A DNA stretch of 64,000 bases from Actinacidiphila guanduensis (GTDB lineage Bacteria > Actinomycetota > Actinomycetes > Streptomycetales > Streptomycetaceae). Positions within the stretch are counted from its first letter, which is position 1. Every line of letters begins with the position of its first letter. This document shows positions 1 to 7,968 of the stretch, piece by piece. Location: positions 310,001 to 374,000 of the forward strand of contig NZ_FNIE01000006.1 in assembly GCF_900103985.1 (NCBI RefSeq), read 5' to 3'. The notes beneath the pieces are model-generated. The model was not told where the DNA came from. It did not search any database and was given only the letters and a program-made list of their open reading frames with translations. Both the position numbers and the translations under genes were made by a program.

Positions 1-772
1 TGGTCAGTACGAGGTCGGCGTACTGGGTGACGGGGCTGTCGGCGCGGCCGGTGATGGCGATGGTAGTGGCGCCGCGCTCGAAGGCGGCCCGCAGCGGCTC
101 GATGACGTCGTGCGTGGTGCCGGAGTGGGTGATGGCCAACGCCACGTCGCCGGACCTGAGTTGGACGGCGTTGGTGACGGCCAGGTGCGGGTCGGTGTGG
201 GCGTGGGCGATCAGCCCGATACGCAGCAGCTTCTGGGCGAGGTCCTGGCCGACGAGTCCGGAGGCGGCGATCCCGTAGACGTCGGTCCTCCGGGCGCCGG
301 ACAACGCCGAGACGGCCGCCTCCAGTTGGACGGTGTCGAGTTGGGAGGCGGTGTCGGCGAGCGTCTGCTGCTCCTCCATCGCCAGCTTGGTGACGACGTC
401 GCCGAGCGGGTCGTCGACGGCGATGTCGGCGGTGACGGCGGGGGCGGCGCCGGTGGCCTGCTGGGCGGCCAGCGCCGCGAGGGCGAGCCGCAGGTCGCGG
501 TAGCCGGGGTAGCCGAGCAGGCGCGCGGTGCGCACCACGGTGGCCTCGCTGGTGCCGGTGTGGACGGCGAGGGCGGTGACGGTCAGGTGCGAGCAGCCGG
601 CCGGGTCGCCCGCGACGGCTTCCGCGACGCGCTGCATGGAGCGCGTCATCGAGGGCGCGAGGGTGCGGACCTTGGCGGCGAGGGCCCCCGGGTCGGGGGG
701 CGCGACGGGAGGAGCGGGTGGGCCGGGCGCGCCACGGAGGGCACGGACGCTCGGCGAGAAAGTTTCCTTCAC
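1..772 (-). CDS. MurR/RpiR family transcriptional regulator (C-terminus beyond window)
   Basis: A DNA-binding regulator of the RpiR type, which usually senses a phosphosugar through a C-terminal SIS domain. The N-terminal helix-turn-helix is seen in the stretch around TSEATVVRTARLLGYPGYRD. The SIS fold follows, with VYGIAASGLVG and AITHSGTTHDVIEPL, the latter being the sugar-phosphate-binding loop. The reading frame stays open to base 1, so the end of the protein lies outside the window. The GTG start at 772 is chosen because AAGGTGA sits about nine bases upstream. A palindrome just upstream suggests autoregulation. The sugar ligand cannot be told from this fragment. Confidence 0.85.
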   Translation of the reverse strand, partial: MKETFSPSVRALRGAPGPPAPPVAPPDPGALAAKVRTLAPSMTRSMQRVAEAVAGDPAGCSHLTVTALAVHTGTSEATVVRTARLLGYPGYRDLRLALAALAAQQATGAAPAVTADIAVDDPLGDVVTKLAMEEQQTLADTASQLDTVQLEAAVSALSGARRTDVYGIAASGLVGQDLAQKLLRIGLIAHAHTDPHLAVTNAVQLRSGDVALAITHSGTTHDVIEPLRAAFERGATTIAITGRADSPVTQYADLVLT

Positions 773-788
773 GCTGTAGGTCACCTTG

Positions 789-803
789 TGAAATCTATTT
801 TCA
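789..803. promoter_or_regulatory. Candidate RpiR operator (TGAAA-N5-TTTCA)
   Basis: A perfect inverted repeat with arms TGAAA and TTTCA and a five-base spacer lies 17 bases upstream of the regulator's start codon, in an unusually AT-rich patch of an otherwise GC-rich gap. RpiR-family operators commonly have this GAAA/TTTC form. It is also about 85 bases upstream of the divergent gene at 889, so it could affect both. Assignment to this regulator is inference. Confidence 0.5.
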
Positions 804-888
804 GCCCCTGGTGGCAGTCAAGGGTGCCGCGGCTGTGGACGACGGGGGGGGGCGACGGTTCCGCCGGCCCTCGTCACACAATGGAACC

Positions 889-1257
889 GTGACTTCCGAA
901 ACCGTGCTGCACACCGCCCGCGCCCGCATCCTCGCCGACCTCACCGCGCGGGATGTTGCGGGCCCGGAGATCGTCTCGCTGGTGGAGGACGCGCTGAGCC
1001 GGCGCCGCTGGTGGCTGGAGCAGTGGCAGGAGGGGGCCGCTTTTGTCCCGGGCCTGCTGGCGCAGGACGTGCAGGACGCGCTGATGGAGACGTACGGCCG
1101 GTGGCCGCTCTGCCCGCTGTGCGAGGAGCCGCACGCGCTGGCGGTCGAGCCCGAACTCGGCGAGGACCCGCACTGGGTGTGCGAGGCCCGCGGCGTCCCG
1201 GTCGCCGCGGTGGGCTCGCTGGAGGGCGGCCCCACGCAGTACGGTCCGGCCCGATGA
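889..1257 (+). CDS. Conserved hypothetical protein (122 aa), coupled to DUF4031 gene
   Basis: A small, probably cytoplasmic protein of unknown function. The start is the GTG at 889, giving a product beginning MTSETVLHTARARIL. The C-terminal half has a CPLCEEP motif and a later cysteine near HWVC, which could form a small metal site, but the spacing matches no ribbon I know with confidence. The stop overlaps the ATG of the DUF4031 gene (ATGA), so the two are translationally coupled and likely act together. It is divergent from the RpiR regulator. Coding is supported by strong third-position G+C and by the tight coupling. Confidence 0.75.
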   Translation: MTSETVLHTARARILADLTARDVAGPEIVSLVEDALSRRRWWLEQWQEGAAFVPGLLAQDVQDALMETYGRWPLCPLCEEPHALAVEPELGEDPHWVCEARGVPVAAVGSLEGGPTQYGPAR

Positions 1258-1523
1258 CCGTCTACATCGACCCGCCCACCTGGCCCGGCCACGGCCGCTT
1301 CTGGTCCCACCTGGTCAGCGACACCTCCTACGCCGAGCTCCACGCCTTCGCGGCCCGCCTCGGCGCCCCTGCCCGCGCCTTCGAGCGCGACCACTACGAC
1401 ATCCCCTCCCACCGCTACGCCGAAGCGGTCCGCCTGGGCGCGGTCGAGACGACGTCGAAGGACATCGTCCACCGCCTGACCGCCGCGGGCCTGCGCCGCC
1501 GCAAGTACACCCCGGCGCCCTGA
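1254..1523 (+). CDS. DUF4031 domain-containing protein (89 aa)
   Basis: The whole protein matches the DUF4031 pattern: it opens MTVYIDPPTWPGHGR, followed by WSHLVSD, LHAFAARLG, FERDHYDIP and HRY. This small actinobacterial family has no established biochemical role. The start codon overlaps the stop of the upstream hypothetical gene by four bases, so the pair forms a two-gene operon. The protein is soluble, with no signal peptide or membrane segment. Confidence 0.85.
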   Translation: MTVYIDPPTWPGHGRFWSHLVSDTSYAELHAFAARLGAPARAFERDHYDIPSHRYAEAVRLGAVETTSKDIVHRLTAAGLRRRKYTPAP

Positions 1524-1660
1524 CCGCTGCCGCCGGCCTCCGGGGCGCCTTGGCCGCGAGGCACCACGCGGGCGCCTCCGGGCCCGGCGCACCGCCCACG
1601 GGGCACCCGGAGCACCCGGCCATGGCGCCGGGACAGCGGCGTGCGGGCCGGTGCTCGGCC

Positions 1661-2287
1661 TCAGCCCGCGGCCAGGTGCAGGGCGAGGGCGGCGATCACC
1701 GCGCTGGAGACCAGGGCCGTCGTCAGGCGGGCGGTGGGGGTGGTGAGGGTGCGGGCGAGGAGGGTGCCGCCGGCGGCGAGGAGAAGTTGCCAGCTCGCGG
1801 AGGCGGCGAAGGCGGCGGCGACGAAGCCCGCCTTGTCCCAGGGGGTGGCGGTGGTGGTGCCCTGGCCGCCGAGGACGAGAGCGGCGAAGTACAGCACCGT
1901 GACGGGGTTCATGAGCGTGACGCCGAGGAGCCCGAAGTAGGCCCGTACGGGCCGCACCGCGTCGCCCCGGGCGGCGCCGGGGCCCTGCCGCCTGCGGTAC
2001 GCGGTGACCGCCCGTACGGCCCCGAGTGCCGCGAGCGCGAGCAGCACCACCGCCGAGAGCGCCTGCAGCGGGCGTGCCAGCGGCTCGATGAGCGGTGCGA
2101 GCGCGGAGCCGCCGCCGACGGCGAGCAGCGCGTACACGCCGTCCGCGCTGGCCACCCCGAGGGCGGCGCAGGCCCCCACCCGCCACGAGGTCCGGGCGGC
2201 GAGCCCCACGAGATACGTCCCGACGGCCCCGACGGGCACGGCGATCCCGTACCCGGCGACCAGGCCCGCGACGACCCCGCCGCTCAC
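1661..2287 (-). CDS. LysE family translocator (208 aa)
   Basis: An inner-membrane exporter of the LysE/RhtB superfamily, whose known members export amino acids such as lysine, homoserine and threonine. The GTG at 2287 gives the usual family length of about 205-210 residues; a longer upstream extension is Gly/Ala-rich and not family-like. About six hydrophobic segments are visible. The family signature near the N-terminus (AVPVGAVGTYLVGLAAR) and the central YFGLLGVTLMNPVTVLYF motif are present. The gene before it on this strand ends at 2382, so the two may be co-transcribed. The substrate cannot be deduced. Confidence 0.85.
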   Translation of the reverse strand: MSGGVVAGLVAGYGIAVPVGAVGTYLVGLAARTSWRVGACAALGVASADGVYALLAVGGGSALAPLIEPLARPLQALSAVVLLALAALGAVRAVTAYRRRQGPGAARGDAVRPVRAYFGLLGVTLMNPVTVLYFAALVLGGQGTTTATPWDKAGFVAAAFAASASWQLLLAAGGTLLARTLTTPTARLTTALVSSAVIAALALHLAAG

Positions 2288-2381
2288 GTCCGGCGCCTCA
2301 CCCCCGCCCGGCCCCCCTGCTGCCGCACGCCCCGCCCCGCCGCACCCGACCAGCCCGTCCCCCGGCACCCACCCATCGAAG

Positions 2382-2915
2382 TCATCCCCGGATCGTCCCG
2401 CCCCCCACTCCCCGGGCCAACCGGTTTTCCTCCCCCAGCCACACGGCGACCAGCTCCGCCCCGTCCACCCCGAGCACCACCCCGTCCGCGATCCGCACGA
2501 ACACGGCGTCTGCGGCCTCCCGCAGCCGTACGGCGACCACGCCGGTCGTACGGTCGTACGACGTCCGCCACCGCTCCCCCGGCACCCCGACCGAGACCCC
2601 GGGCTCGAACGGCTCCTCGTCCACCACCCGCACCCGCCCCTCCCGGGCCTCGGGCACCACCAACTCCCCCGTCTCCGCGGCCTCCAGCGGAAAGTACCCC
2701 CACGCGAACAGCACGTCGCCGGACGCGATGTCCACCTCCAGTTGCAGCGTGTCGAGCACCACGCTCGTCACCCCCCGGTCCCCCAACCGCCCGGCCAACT
2801 CCTCCCGGCTCCCCGCCTCGAAGCGGAAGCCGTGATCCTCCTCGGCGTACGTCAACCGCCCGCCCACGGCGGCCCCGTCCCGCACGAAGAACTCCATCGC
2901 CCCCACGGCTCCCAT
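2382..2915 (-). CDS. Hypothetical protein (177 aa)
   Basis: I do not recognise the family. The protein is acidic, has no signal peptide or membrane span, and shows alternating beta-like segments such as EVDIASGDVLFAWGYFPLE and GVVAVRLREAADAVFVRI. The ATG at 2915 has little Shine-Dalgarno support; an in-frame ATG at 2897 (protein starting MEFFVRDG) is preceded by GGGAG and may be the true start. It is divergent from the LanC-like gene at 3103 and upstream of the LysE gene on its own strand. Coding is supported by consistent third-position G+C. Confidence 0.65.
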   Translation of the reverse strand: MGAVGAMEFFVRDGAAVGGRLTYAEEDHGFRFEAGSREELAGRLGDRGVTSVVLDTLQLEVDIASGDVLFAWGYFPLEAAETGELVVPEAREGRVRVVDEEPFEPGVSVGVPGERWRTSYDRTTGVVAVRLREAADAVFVRIADGVVLGVDGAELVAVWLGEENRLARGVGGGTIRG

Positions 2916-3102
2916 CTGCCCGACGAGGTTGTGCGCCGCCCCCGGCCCGGTGGCGGCTTCCCGCGCCGTACCGCCCCCGGGGTATCCCAGGGCCCCTTTG
3001 CACGCACGGCGCGACCGTACAAGCTAGGGACAAGCCAGGGCTGCGGAAACCTGGGTGCTCGGTCGGCCGCCGGGCCGGTGGCCGGGGAGGGCGAGGTGGG
3101 GG

Positions 3103-4326
3103 ATGGCGGCGGCGGAAGAAGCGGCTCGGGGCGGGCTGGAGTGGCTCGCGTCCACGGGACGGGCCGGCGACGACGGGGAGCTGGTGTGGGGGACGCGGCC
3201 CAGCGAGGTCGAGGTCAACCCGATGCTCTACAACGGCGGCGCCGGAATCGTGATCGCCTTCCTGGAGGGCTACGCGCACTTCGGTGACGAGCGGTACGCC
3301 GAAGTGGCCCGGCGCGGCGCCCTCGGCCTGCGCCGGGCGGTCCACGACGGCTGGGAGTACAGCTCGCTCTACTTCGGCCTCGCCGGAATCGCCTTCGCCC
3401 TCAGGGCCGTTGACCGCGTCCTCGGCGACGGCGAATCCGGCCGCGCCGCCGACCGCGCCTGGGACCTCGTCCGGCAGCGGTTCGACGGGGAGAGCTGGGG
3501 CCCGCAACTCGACCTGCTCGGCGGCAACGCGGGCATCGCCCTCGCCGCACTCGCCGACGGGGACGCCGAGTTGGCCGTCCGCGCGGTCGAACCCTTCGTC
3601 CGCAGCGCTGAGTCCACACCGCACGGGGTGACCTGGGAGACCCGGACCGGTCGACCCGCCCGCCTCCACCACCTCTCCCACGGCACCCTCGGCGTCGTCG
3701 GCGCCCTCGCCGCCGTCGCCCACGCCACCGGCCGAACCGACATGCGCGCCCTCGCCGAAGCAGGCGCCGCCGATGTCCTCGCCCGCAACGAAGCCGGCCC
3801 CGACGGCCTTCTCGTCCCGCACTCCGACCCCCAGGACCAGCCGGACCTCGTGGAGCGCCACAGCTACGGCTGGTGCAACGGCCCCGCCGGCGACGCCCAG
3901 GTCTTCCGGCTGCTGCGGTCCACCGCTCCCCCGCAAGAGGCCGCCGTCTGGGCGGAGTTGACCGAACGCTGCTGGCGCACGGTCACCGCTTCGGGGCTGC
4001 CGCAGCGGCTCCGCCCGGGTTTCTGGGACAACAACGGGCGCTGCTGCGGTACCGCGGGCGTCCTGGCCCTCGCCCTCGACCGCCACGAGGAGCAGGGCGG
4101 CGACCTGCACTTCGCGGATGTCCTCGTCACCGATCTGCTCGCCCGCGCGACGCGCGACGCCACGGGTGTCCGCTGGTCCAACACGGAGCACCGCGCGGTG
4201 CCGCCCGAGTTGGAGCCCGCCACCGGCTGGGCCATGGGCAACGCCGGCATTGTTCGCGAACTGCTCCGCTACACCCGCACCACCGCCTACGCGGTCCCCT
4301 GGCCGGATCAGCCCGCCCCGCTCTGA
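3103..4326 (+). CDS. Orphan LanC-like (lanthionine synthetase C-like) protein, CCG type (407 aa)
   Basis: A stand-alone alpha/alpha-barrel protein of the LanC family, whose members use zinc to activate cysteine thiols for addition to dehydroamino acids. An internal SHGTLG motif carries His193, matching the catalytic HG motif. WCNG places Cys258 and RCCGTAG places Cys314 and Cys315 at the three zinc positions. The third ligand is therefore Cys rather than the usual His (CHG), and Asn follows Cys258 where NisC has its active-site Tyr. ATG 3103 is chosen for the GAGGTGGGG upstream; GTG 3055 is possible. No precursor peptide, dehydratase or kinase gene is nearby, so lantibiotic synthesis is not indicated. 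A LanCL-like role is an alternative. Confidence 0.8.
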   Translation: MAAAEEAARGGLEWLASTGRAGDDGELVWGTRPSEVEVNPMLYNGGAGIVIAFLEGYAHFGDERYAEVARRGALGLRRAVHDGWEYSSLYFGLAGIAFALRAVDRVLGDGESGRAADRAWDLVRQRFDGESWGPQLDLLGGNAGIALAALADGDAELAVRAVEPFVRSAESTPHGVTWETRTGRPARLHHLSHGTLGVVGALAAVAHATGRTDMRALAEAGAADVLARNEAGPDGLLVPHSDPQDQPDLVERHSYGWCNGPAGDAQVFRLLRSTAPPQEAAVWAELTERCWRTVTASGLPQRLRPGFWDNNGRCCGTAGVLALALDRHEEQGGDLHFADVLVTDLLARATRDATGVRWSNTEHRAVPPELEPATGWAMGNAGIVRELLRYTRTTAYAVPWPDQPAPL

Positions 4327-4412
4327 GCCGGGCCGGCTCCCGTCCTCTCCCACCCCGCCGCCCGGTCGGGGATTCCCTGCCTCCGATGCAGCGGCGGGGA
4401 TAGGTTGGGGGG

Positions 4413-5684
4413 ATGCGAGTGCCTGGGGGGAAGTTCGGGGTTGCGGTCGGGCTGGTGGGTCTGCTCCTGGCGGGCTGTGGCAGCGGGGGGAAGGGGCAGG
4501 GCGGCAGCAAGGACGAGAGTGGACGGTTCGGGTTCACGAAGTACGCGGGGGGCGTGGACTATCCGTCCGTGACGGGGCCCGGCGACAAGGGGTACGTGGC
4601 GCCCGGGGAGGGGCTGCGGCAGCTCGTGCCGTACGGGGCGTGCGCGCTCGGGGAGGGGACCTACGCCAACGGGTACGCGTACGTGAACGTCAACTGGGCC
4701 TCGGGCAAGAGCTGTACGAAGCTCACGATCACCCCCGAGCCCGAGGATTCCGGCGAGGCGGACGTGCCGTACTCGATGCGGCACGGGTGGCTCGGCGGCG
4801 GACTGCCCGGGGACGTGGTCGTGCCCTGGACGGACGGCTCGCTGCTCGGAGTGGGCCGCAGCGTCACCCTCATGACCGAGAACGGCAAGCAACACCCCCG
4901 AGCCGAGCTGCCGTTGACGTTCAACGACCACCCCGAGCAGGAGACCGCGGACGACGCCACCGTCAACACGGCCGTACGGGTGGGCTCGCGCCTGCTCATC
5001 GGTGGCAGCGAGACGCGGCAACAGGTCGAGACGCCTTACCTGTTCGCCTCCGACGATGGCGGGACGACCCTGCGGAGGGTTCCGCTGCCGCCGGTCGGCG
5101 GAGTGCAACCGAGCACGCCGCTGAGCGAGTTGGCCGCGCACGGTAACGACGTCGTCGGCTTCGGCGGAGCCGCGAGCAATGCGTACGACTTCCACGGCAA
5201 CGCCGGCACGTTGCCGTTCTGGCACAGTGCGGACGGCGGTACGCACTGGACGTCCGGGCAACTCGGCGGGATGCCGCCGGGCACCCAGGTGCACGCGCTG
5301 CTCTACGCTTCGGGGCACTGGTTCGCGTTCGGCGGTTACGCGGCGAAGGGGGCGTTCTACGATTCCCTGCCGCTCGTTCTGGCCAGCAGTGACGGTACGC
5401 ACTGGACCCGGGTGGACGCTCCCGCGATGGGGGACGGCGTGATCGAGGCGGCGACCGTGGACGCGAAGGACAGGCCGCTGCTCGTCGGGTCGGCCCCGCA
5501 GCACAAGGCTTCGCCGAACTCCCGTACGGTGTACTGCTCCTCGCTCTGGCGCGGCAACGGCACGACCACGGGCTGGGCCCGCGTGAGCCTCGGCTGCGGC
5601 GAGAACCCGCCCACCGCCGCGGTCACCCTGCCCGACGCCCGCGTCCTCCTGGCCGGCAACCGCGACCTCTGGCTCGGGGGGTAA
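4413..5684 (+). CDS. Secreted lipoprotein with Asp-box (sialidase-like) beta-propeller (423 aa)
   Basis: The N-terminus has a lipoprotein signal: a hydrophobic core ending LLLAGC, with Cys22 as the lipidation site, then a Gly/Ser-rich tether. The body shows repeated Asp-box-like turns (ASDDGGTTLRR, SADGGTHWTSG, SSDGTHWTRVD), which are typical of BNR/sialidase-type propellers. The catalytic arginine triad of true sialidases is not evident, so a binding or scaffold role is as likely as hydrolysis. Start ATG 4413 has GGTTGGGGGG upstream. It lies 86 bases after the LanC-like gene on the same strand and could share its transcript. Expected on the outer face of the membrane. Confidence 0.8.
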   Translation: MRVPGGKFGVAVGLVGLLLAGCGSGGKGQGGSKDESGRFGFTKYAGGVDYPSVTGPGDKGYVAPGEGLRQLVPYGACALGEGTYANGYAYVNVNWASGKSCTKLTITPEPEDSGEADVPYSMRHGWLGGGLPGDVVVPWTDGSLLGVGRSVTLMTENGKQHPRAELPLTFNDHPEQETADDATVNTAVRVGSRLLIGGSETRQQVETPYLFASDDGGTTLRRVPLPPVGGVQPSTPLSELAAHGNDVVGFGGAASNAYDFHGNAGTLPFWHSADGGTHWTSGQLGGMPPGTQVHALLYASGHWFAFGGYAAKGAFYDSLPLVLASSDGTHWTRVDAPAMGDGVIEAATVDAKDRPLLVGSAPQHKASPNSRTVYCSSLWRGNGTTTGWARVSLGCGENPPTAAVTLPDARVLLAGNRDLWLGG

Positions 5685-5801
5685 CGGCTCCCCGCCGTAG
5701 GGGCTTCCCGCCGTTGCCGGCCACCGGGGAGCTGTCGGCGACGAAACAGGAACCCCTACGGCGAGAAGCCGCCCCCGTGCCGCTTCACGCGGAACCCCGC
5801 T

Positions 5802-6590
5802 TCACGGCGCCGCTTGGCGGCGGGTCAGGGCGGAGCCTGCGAGGGAGTTGTGGACCGTGAAGGCGACCGTGCCCGGCATGTAGCGGTCCTCGGAGCATTC
5901 GAGGGGCGCGCCGGAAGGGTCGGTCGAGCGGCGGCGCTCCCGCAGGAGCGGCGCCGCCAGGTCGCAGCCGAGGAGCCGCGCGTCGTCCGCGTCCGCCGCC
6001 GCGAGGTCGATCGTGTGGTCCGCGTCGGCGAAGACGACGCCCTGCTCCTGCAGCGGCTCGGTGTGGGAGACCGCGTCGGCAGGGATGCGGGCCACCAACT
6101 CGCCCACCCACAAGGGGTACACGGACCGTTCGACCATCACCGGCTGACCCGACAGCGTACGGGCCCGCAGGACGAGGATCACCTCGCCGTCCGCCGGCAG
6201 CCGCAACTGCTCGCGCTCGTACGCGGTGGCCGGGCGCCGCTCGATGCGGTCCACCCGCCCGCCCGGCTCCTCGCCGAGCGAGCGCGCCCAGCTCGTGAAG
6301 CTGACCAGCTCCGAGAAGCTCTGCACCCGGGTCGTACCGAGGACCACCCGCCGGGTGCCGCGCCGCGAGGTCACCAGCCCGTTGGCCCGCAGGGCGGCCA
6401 GCGCCTGCCGTATCGTCCCGCGCGAGACGCCGTAGTGCGCGGCGAGCGCCTGCTCCGCGGGGAGCCGCCCGCCCGAGCCGTACTCCCCCGCCGCGATCGC
6501 CTCGCGGAGATCGGCGGCCACCCGCCGGTACAGAGCCCCCGCTCCGGCACCCGCTCCAGCCACCGCGTCCGCTTCCGACCCCGTCACCAC
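5802..6590 (-). CDS. GntR family regulator, HutC/UTRA type (262 aa)
   Basis: The N-terminal winged helix (residues about 18-85) has the GntR pattern LYRRVAADLREAIAAGEY, RLPAEQALAAHYGVSRGTIRQAL and NGLV. The rest is a UTRA ligand-binding domain with the typical ending DRYMPGTVAFTV. Two consecutive GTG codons (6590, 6587) are possible starts. It is transcribed away from the ABC importer operon, and a palindrome overlapping that operon's promoter is the obvious operator. An identical palindrome at 25841 implies that it also controls the phospholipase C operon. The ligand is unknown; phosphonate, phosphocholine or related compounds would fit the target genes. Confidence 0.85.
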   Translation of the reverse strand: MVTGSEADAVAGAGAGAGALYRRVAADLREAIAAGEYGSGGRLPAEQALAAHYGVSRGTIRQALAALRANGLVTSRRGTRRVVLGTTRVQSFSELVSFTSWARSLGEEPGGRVDRIERRPATAYEREQLRLPADGEVILVLRARTLSGQPVMVERSVYPLWVGELVARIPADAVSHTEPLQEQGVVFADADHTIDLAAADADDARLLGCDLAAPLLRERRRSTDPSGAPLECSEDRYMPGTVAFTVHNSLAGSALTRRQAAP

Positions 6591-6724
6591 ACCCGCACCC
6601 TATCTGCCCTCCGACACCAGGTGTCATCCGGTAGCGAACCGGCTACAAGCGGACGCGGGGTTTCCTCCGCGCTCCGCCTCCCGTAGCGGCGGCGTTCACC
6701 TCCCGGCCACCGCGGTCCGACGTA

Positions 6725-6757
6725 CTGACCATGTCGCACCCGAGTTGTATAGCCAAC
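6725..6757 (+). promoter_or_regulatory. Promoter and GntR-type operator of the ABC importer operon
   Basis: CTGACC (6725-6730), a 17-base spacer and TATAGC (6748-6753) make a good sigma-70-type promoter. The 14-base element GTTGTATAGCCAAC (6744-6757), of form GTTG-NN-TA-NN-CAAC, covers the -10 box, so a bound repressor would block transcription. The start codon at 6804 is 46 bases further on. The same 14 bases occur at 25841-25854. Binding by the divergent GntR protein is inference. Confidence 0.6.
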
Positions 6758-6803
6758 CTCGGTGCACCGTACGTACGCCGCTCTCCCCAGGAGGAAGATC
6801 CCC

Positions 6804-7961
6804 GTGACTGTCCCCCGTGTCCGTGCCGCCGCCGTGGCCGCCGGGCTCACCGCCGCCGCGGCCCTCGCGCTGACCGCCTGCGGTTCCGCCTCCGGCAGCG
6901 CCGCCTCCGGTGCCGGAGGCGGCAAGTCCGCGGCCAAGGCGACCTCCGCCGCGGACTTCGGCGGCATGGACGCGCTGGTGGCCGCCGCCAAGAAGGAGGG
7001 CACGCTGAACGCGATCGCGCTGCCCCCGGACTGGGCCAACTACGGCGCGATCATCGCCGCGTTCGAGAAGAAGTACGGCATCAAGGTCGCCGACGAGAAC
7101 CCCGACGGCGCCAGCCAGGACGAGATCAACGCGATCACCTCCCGCAAGGGCCAGGGCCGCGCCCCCGACGTGGTGGACCTCGGCAACTCCTTCGCGCTGT
7201 CGGCCGCCTCCCAGGGCATCCTCGCCCCCTACAAGGTGGCGAGTTGGGACGACATCCCGGCCGCCCAGAAGGACCCGAACGGCCTGCGCTACGACGACTA
7301 CGGCGGCTACGTCTCGATCGGCTGCGACGCCAAGGCCGTCAAGGTGTGCCCGACCACCTTCGCCGACCTGCTCAAGCCGCAGTACAAGGGCCAGGTCGCG
7401 CTCAACGGCGACCCCACCAAGTCCGGTTCGGCCTTCGGCGGCGTCTTCGCCGCCGCCCTCGCAGGCGGCGGTTCGCTGGACGACATCCAGCCCGGCCTGG
7501 ACTTCTTCCACAAGCTCAAGGCGAGCGGCAACTTCAACCCGGTGGAGTCCACCCCGGCGACCGTCGAGAAGGGCGAGACGCCGATCAGCATCGACTGGGA
7601 CTACCTGAACGCCGGTTACGCCAAGGAGTTCGCCGCCAAGGGCCTGGACTGGAAGGTCACCGTGCCCTCCGACGGCCAGTACGCGCAGTACTACAGCCAG
7701 GCGATCAACAAGTACGCCCCGCACCCGGCCGCGGCCCGGCTGTGGGAGGAGTTCCTGTACTCCACCGAGGGCCAGAACCTGTGGCTCCAGGGCTTCTCGC
7801 GCCCGGCCGAGATGCAGGCCATGCAGCAGAAGGGCACGATCGACCAGGCCGCGGCCGCCAAGCTGCCGCCGGTGACCGGCGCCCCGCAGTTCCCGACCAC
7901 CGCGCAGGTGGACGCGGCGCAGAAGGCCGTGCTCGCCGGCTGGTCCAAGGCCGTGGGCTGA
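6804..7961 (+). CDS. ABC transporter substrate-binding lipoprotein (385 aa)
   Basis: An extracellular solute-binding protein tethered by lipid at Cys26 (lipobox LTAC). The fold is of the iron/spermidine/2-aminoethylphosphonate group (family 1), seen in NAIALPPDWANYGAIIAAFEKKYGI, KGQGRAPDVVDLG and WDYLNAGYAKEFAA. The GTG at 6804 is chosen because AGGAGGA lies eight bases upstream. It is the first gene of an operon with two permeases and an ATPase. The family and the neighbouring HAD and UTRA regulator would suit a phosphonate or polyamine-like substrate, but the sequence does not decide this. Confidence 0.85.
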   Translation: MTVPRVRAAAVAAGLTAAAALALTACGSASGSAASGAGGGKSAAKATSAADFGGMDALVAAAKKEGTLNAIALPPDWANYGAIIAAFEKKYGIKVADENPDGASQDEINAITSRKGQGRAPDVVDLGNSFALSAASQGILAPYKVASWDDIPAAQKDPNGLRYDDYGGYVSIGCDAKAVKVCPTTFADLLKPQYKGQVALNGDPTKSGSAFGGVFAAALAGGGSLDDIQPGLDFFHKLKASGNFNPVESTPATVEKGETPISIDWDYLNAGYAKEFAAKGLDWKVTVPSDGQYAQYYSQAINKYAPHPAAARLWEEFLYSTEGQNLWLQGFSRPAEMQAMQQKGTIDQAAAAKLPPVTGAPQFPTTAQVDAAQKAVLAGWSKAVG

Positions 7962-7968
7962 CCCGGCG

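Noticed and set aside
801..2186. Long minus-strand ORF across the hypothetical, DUF4031 and LysE genes
   Set aside because: Antisense frame of a GC-rich region; Arg/Ala/Pro-rich translation, no family motifs, and conflicts with three supported genes.
3103..5684. Lanthipeptide gene cluster
   Set aside because: Only the LanC-like gene is present; no precursor peptide, dehydratase, kinase, protease or exporter typical of such clusters is nearby.
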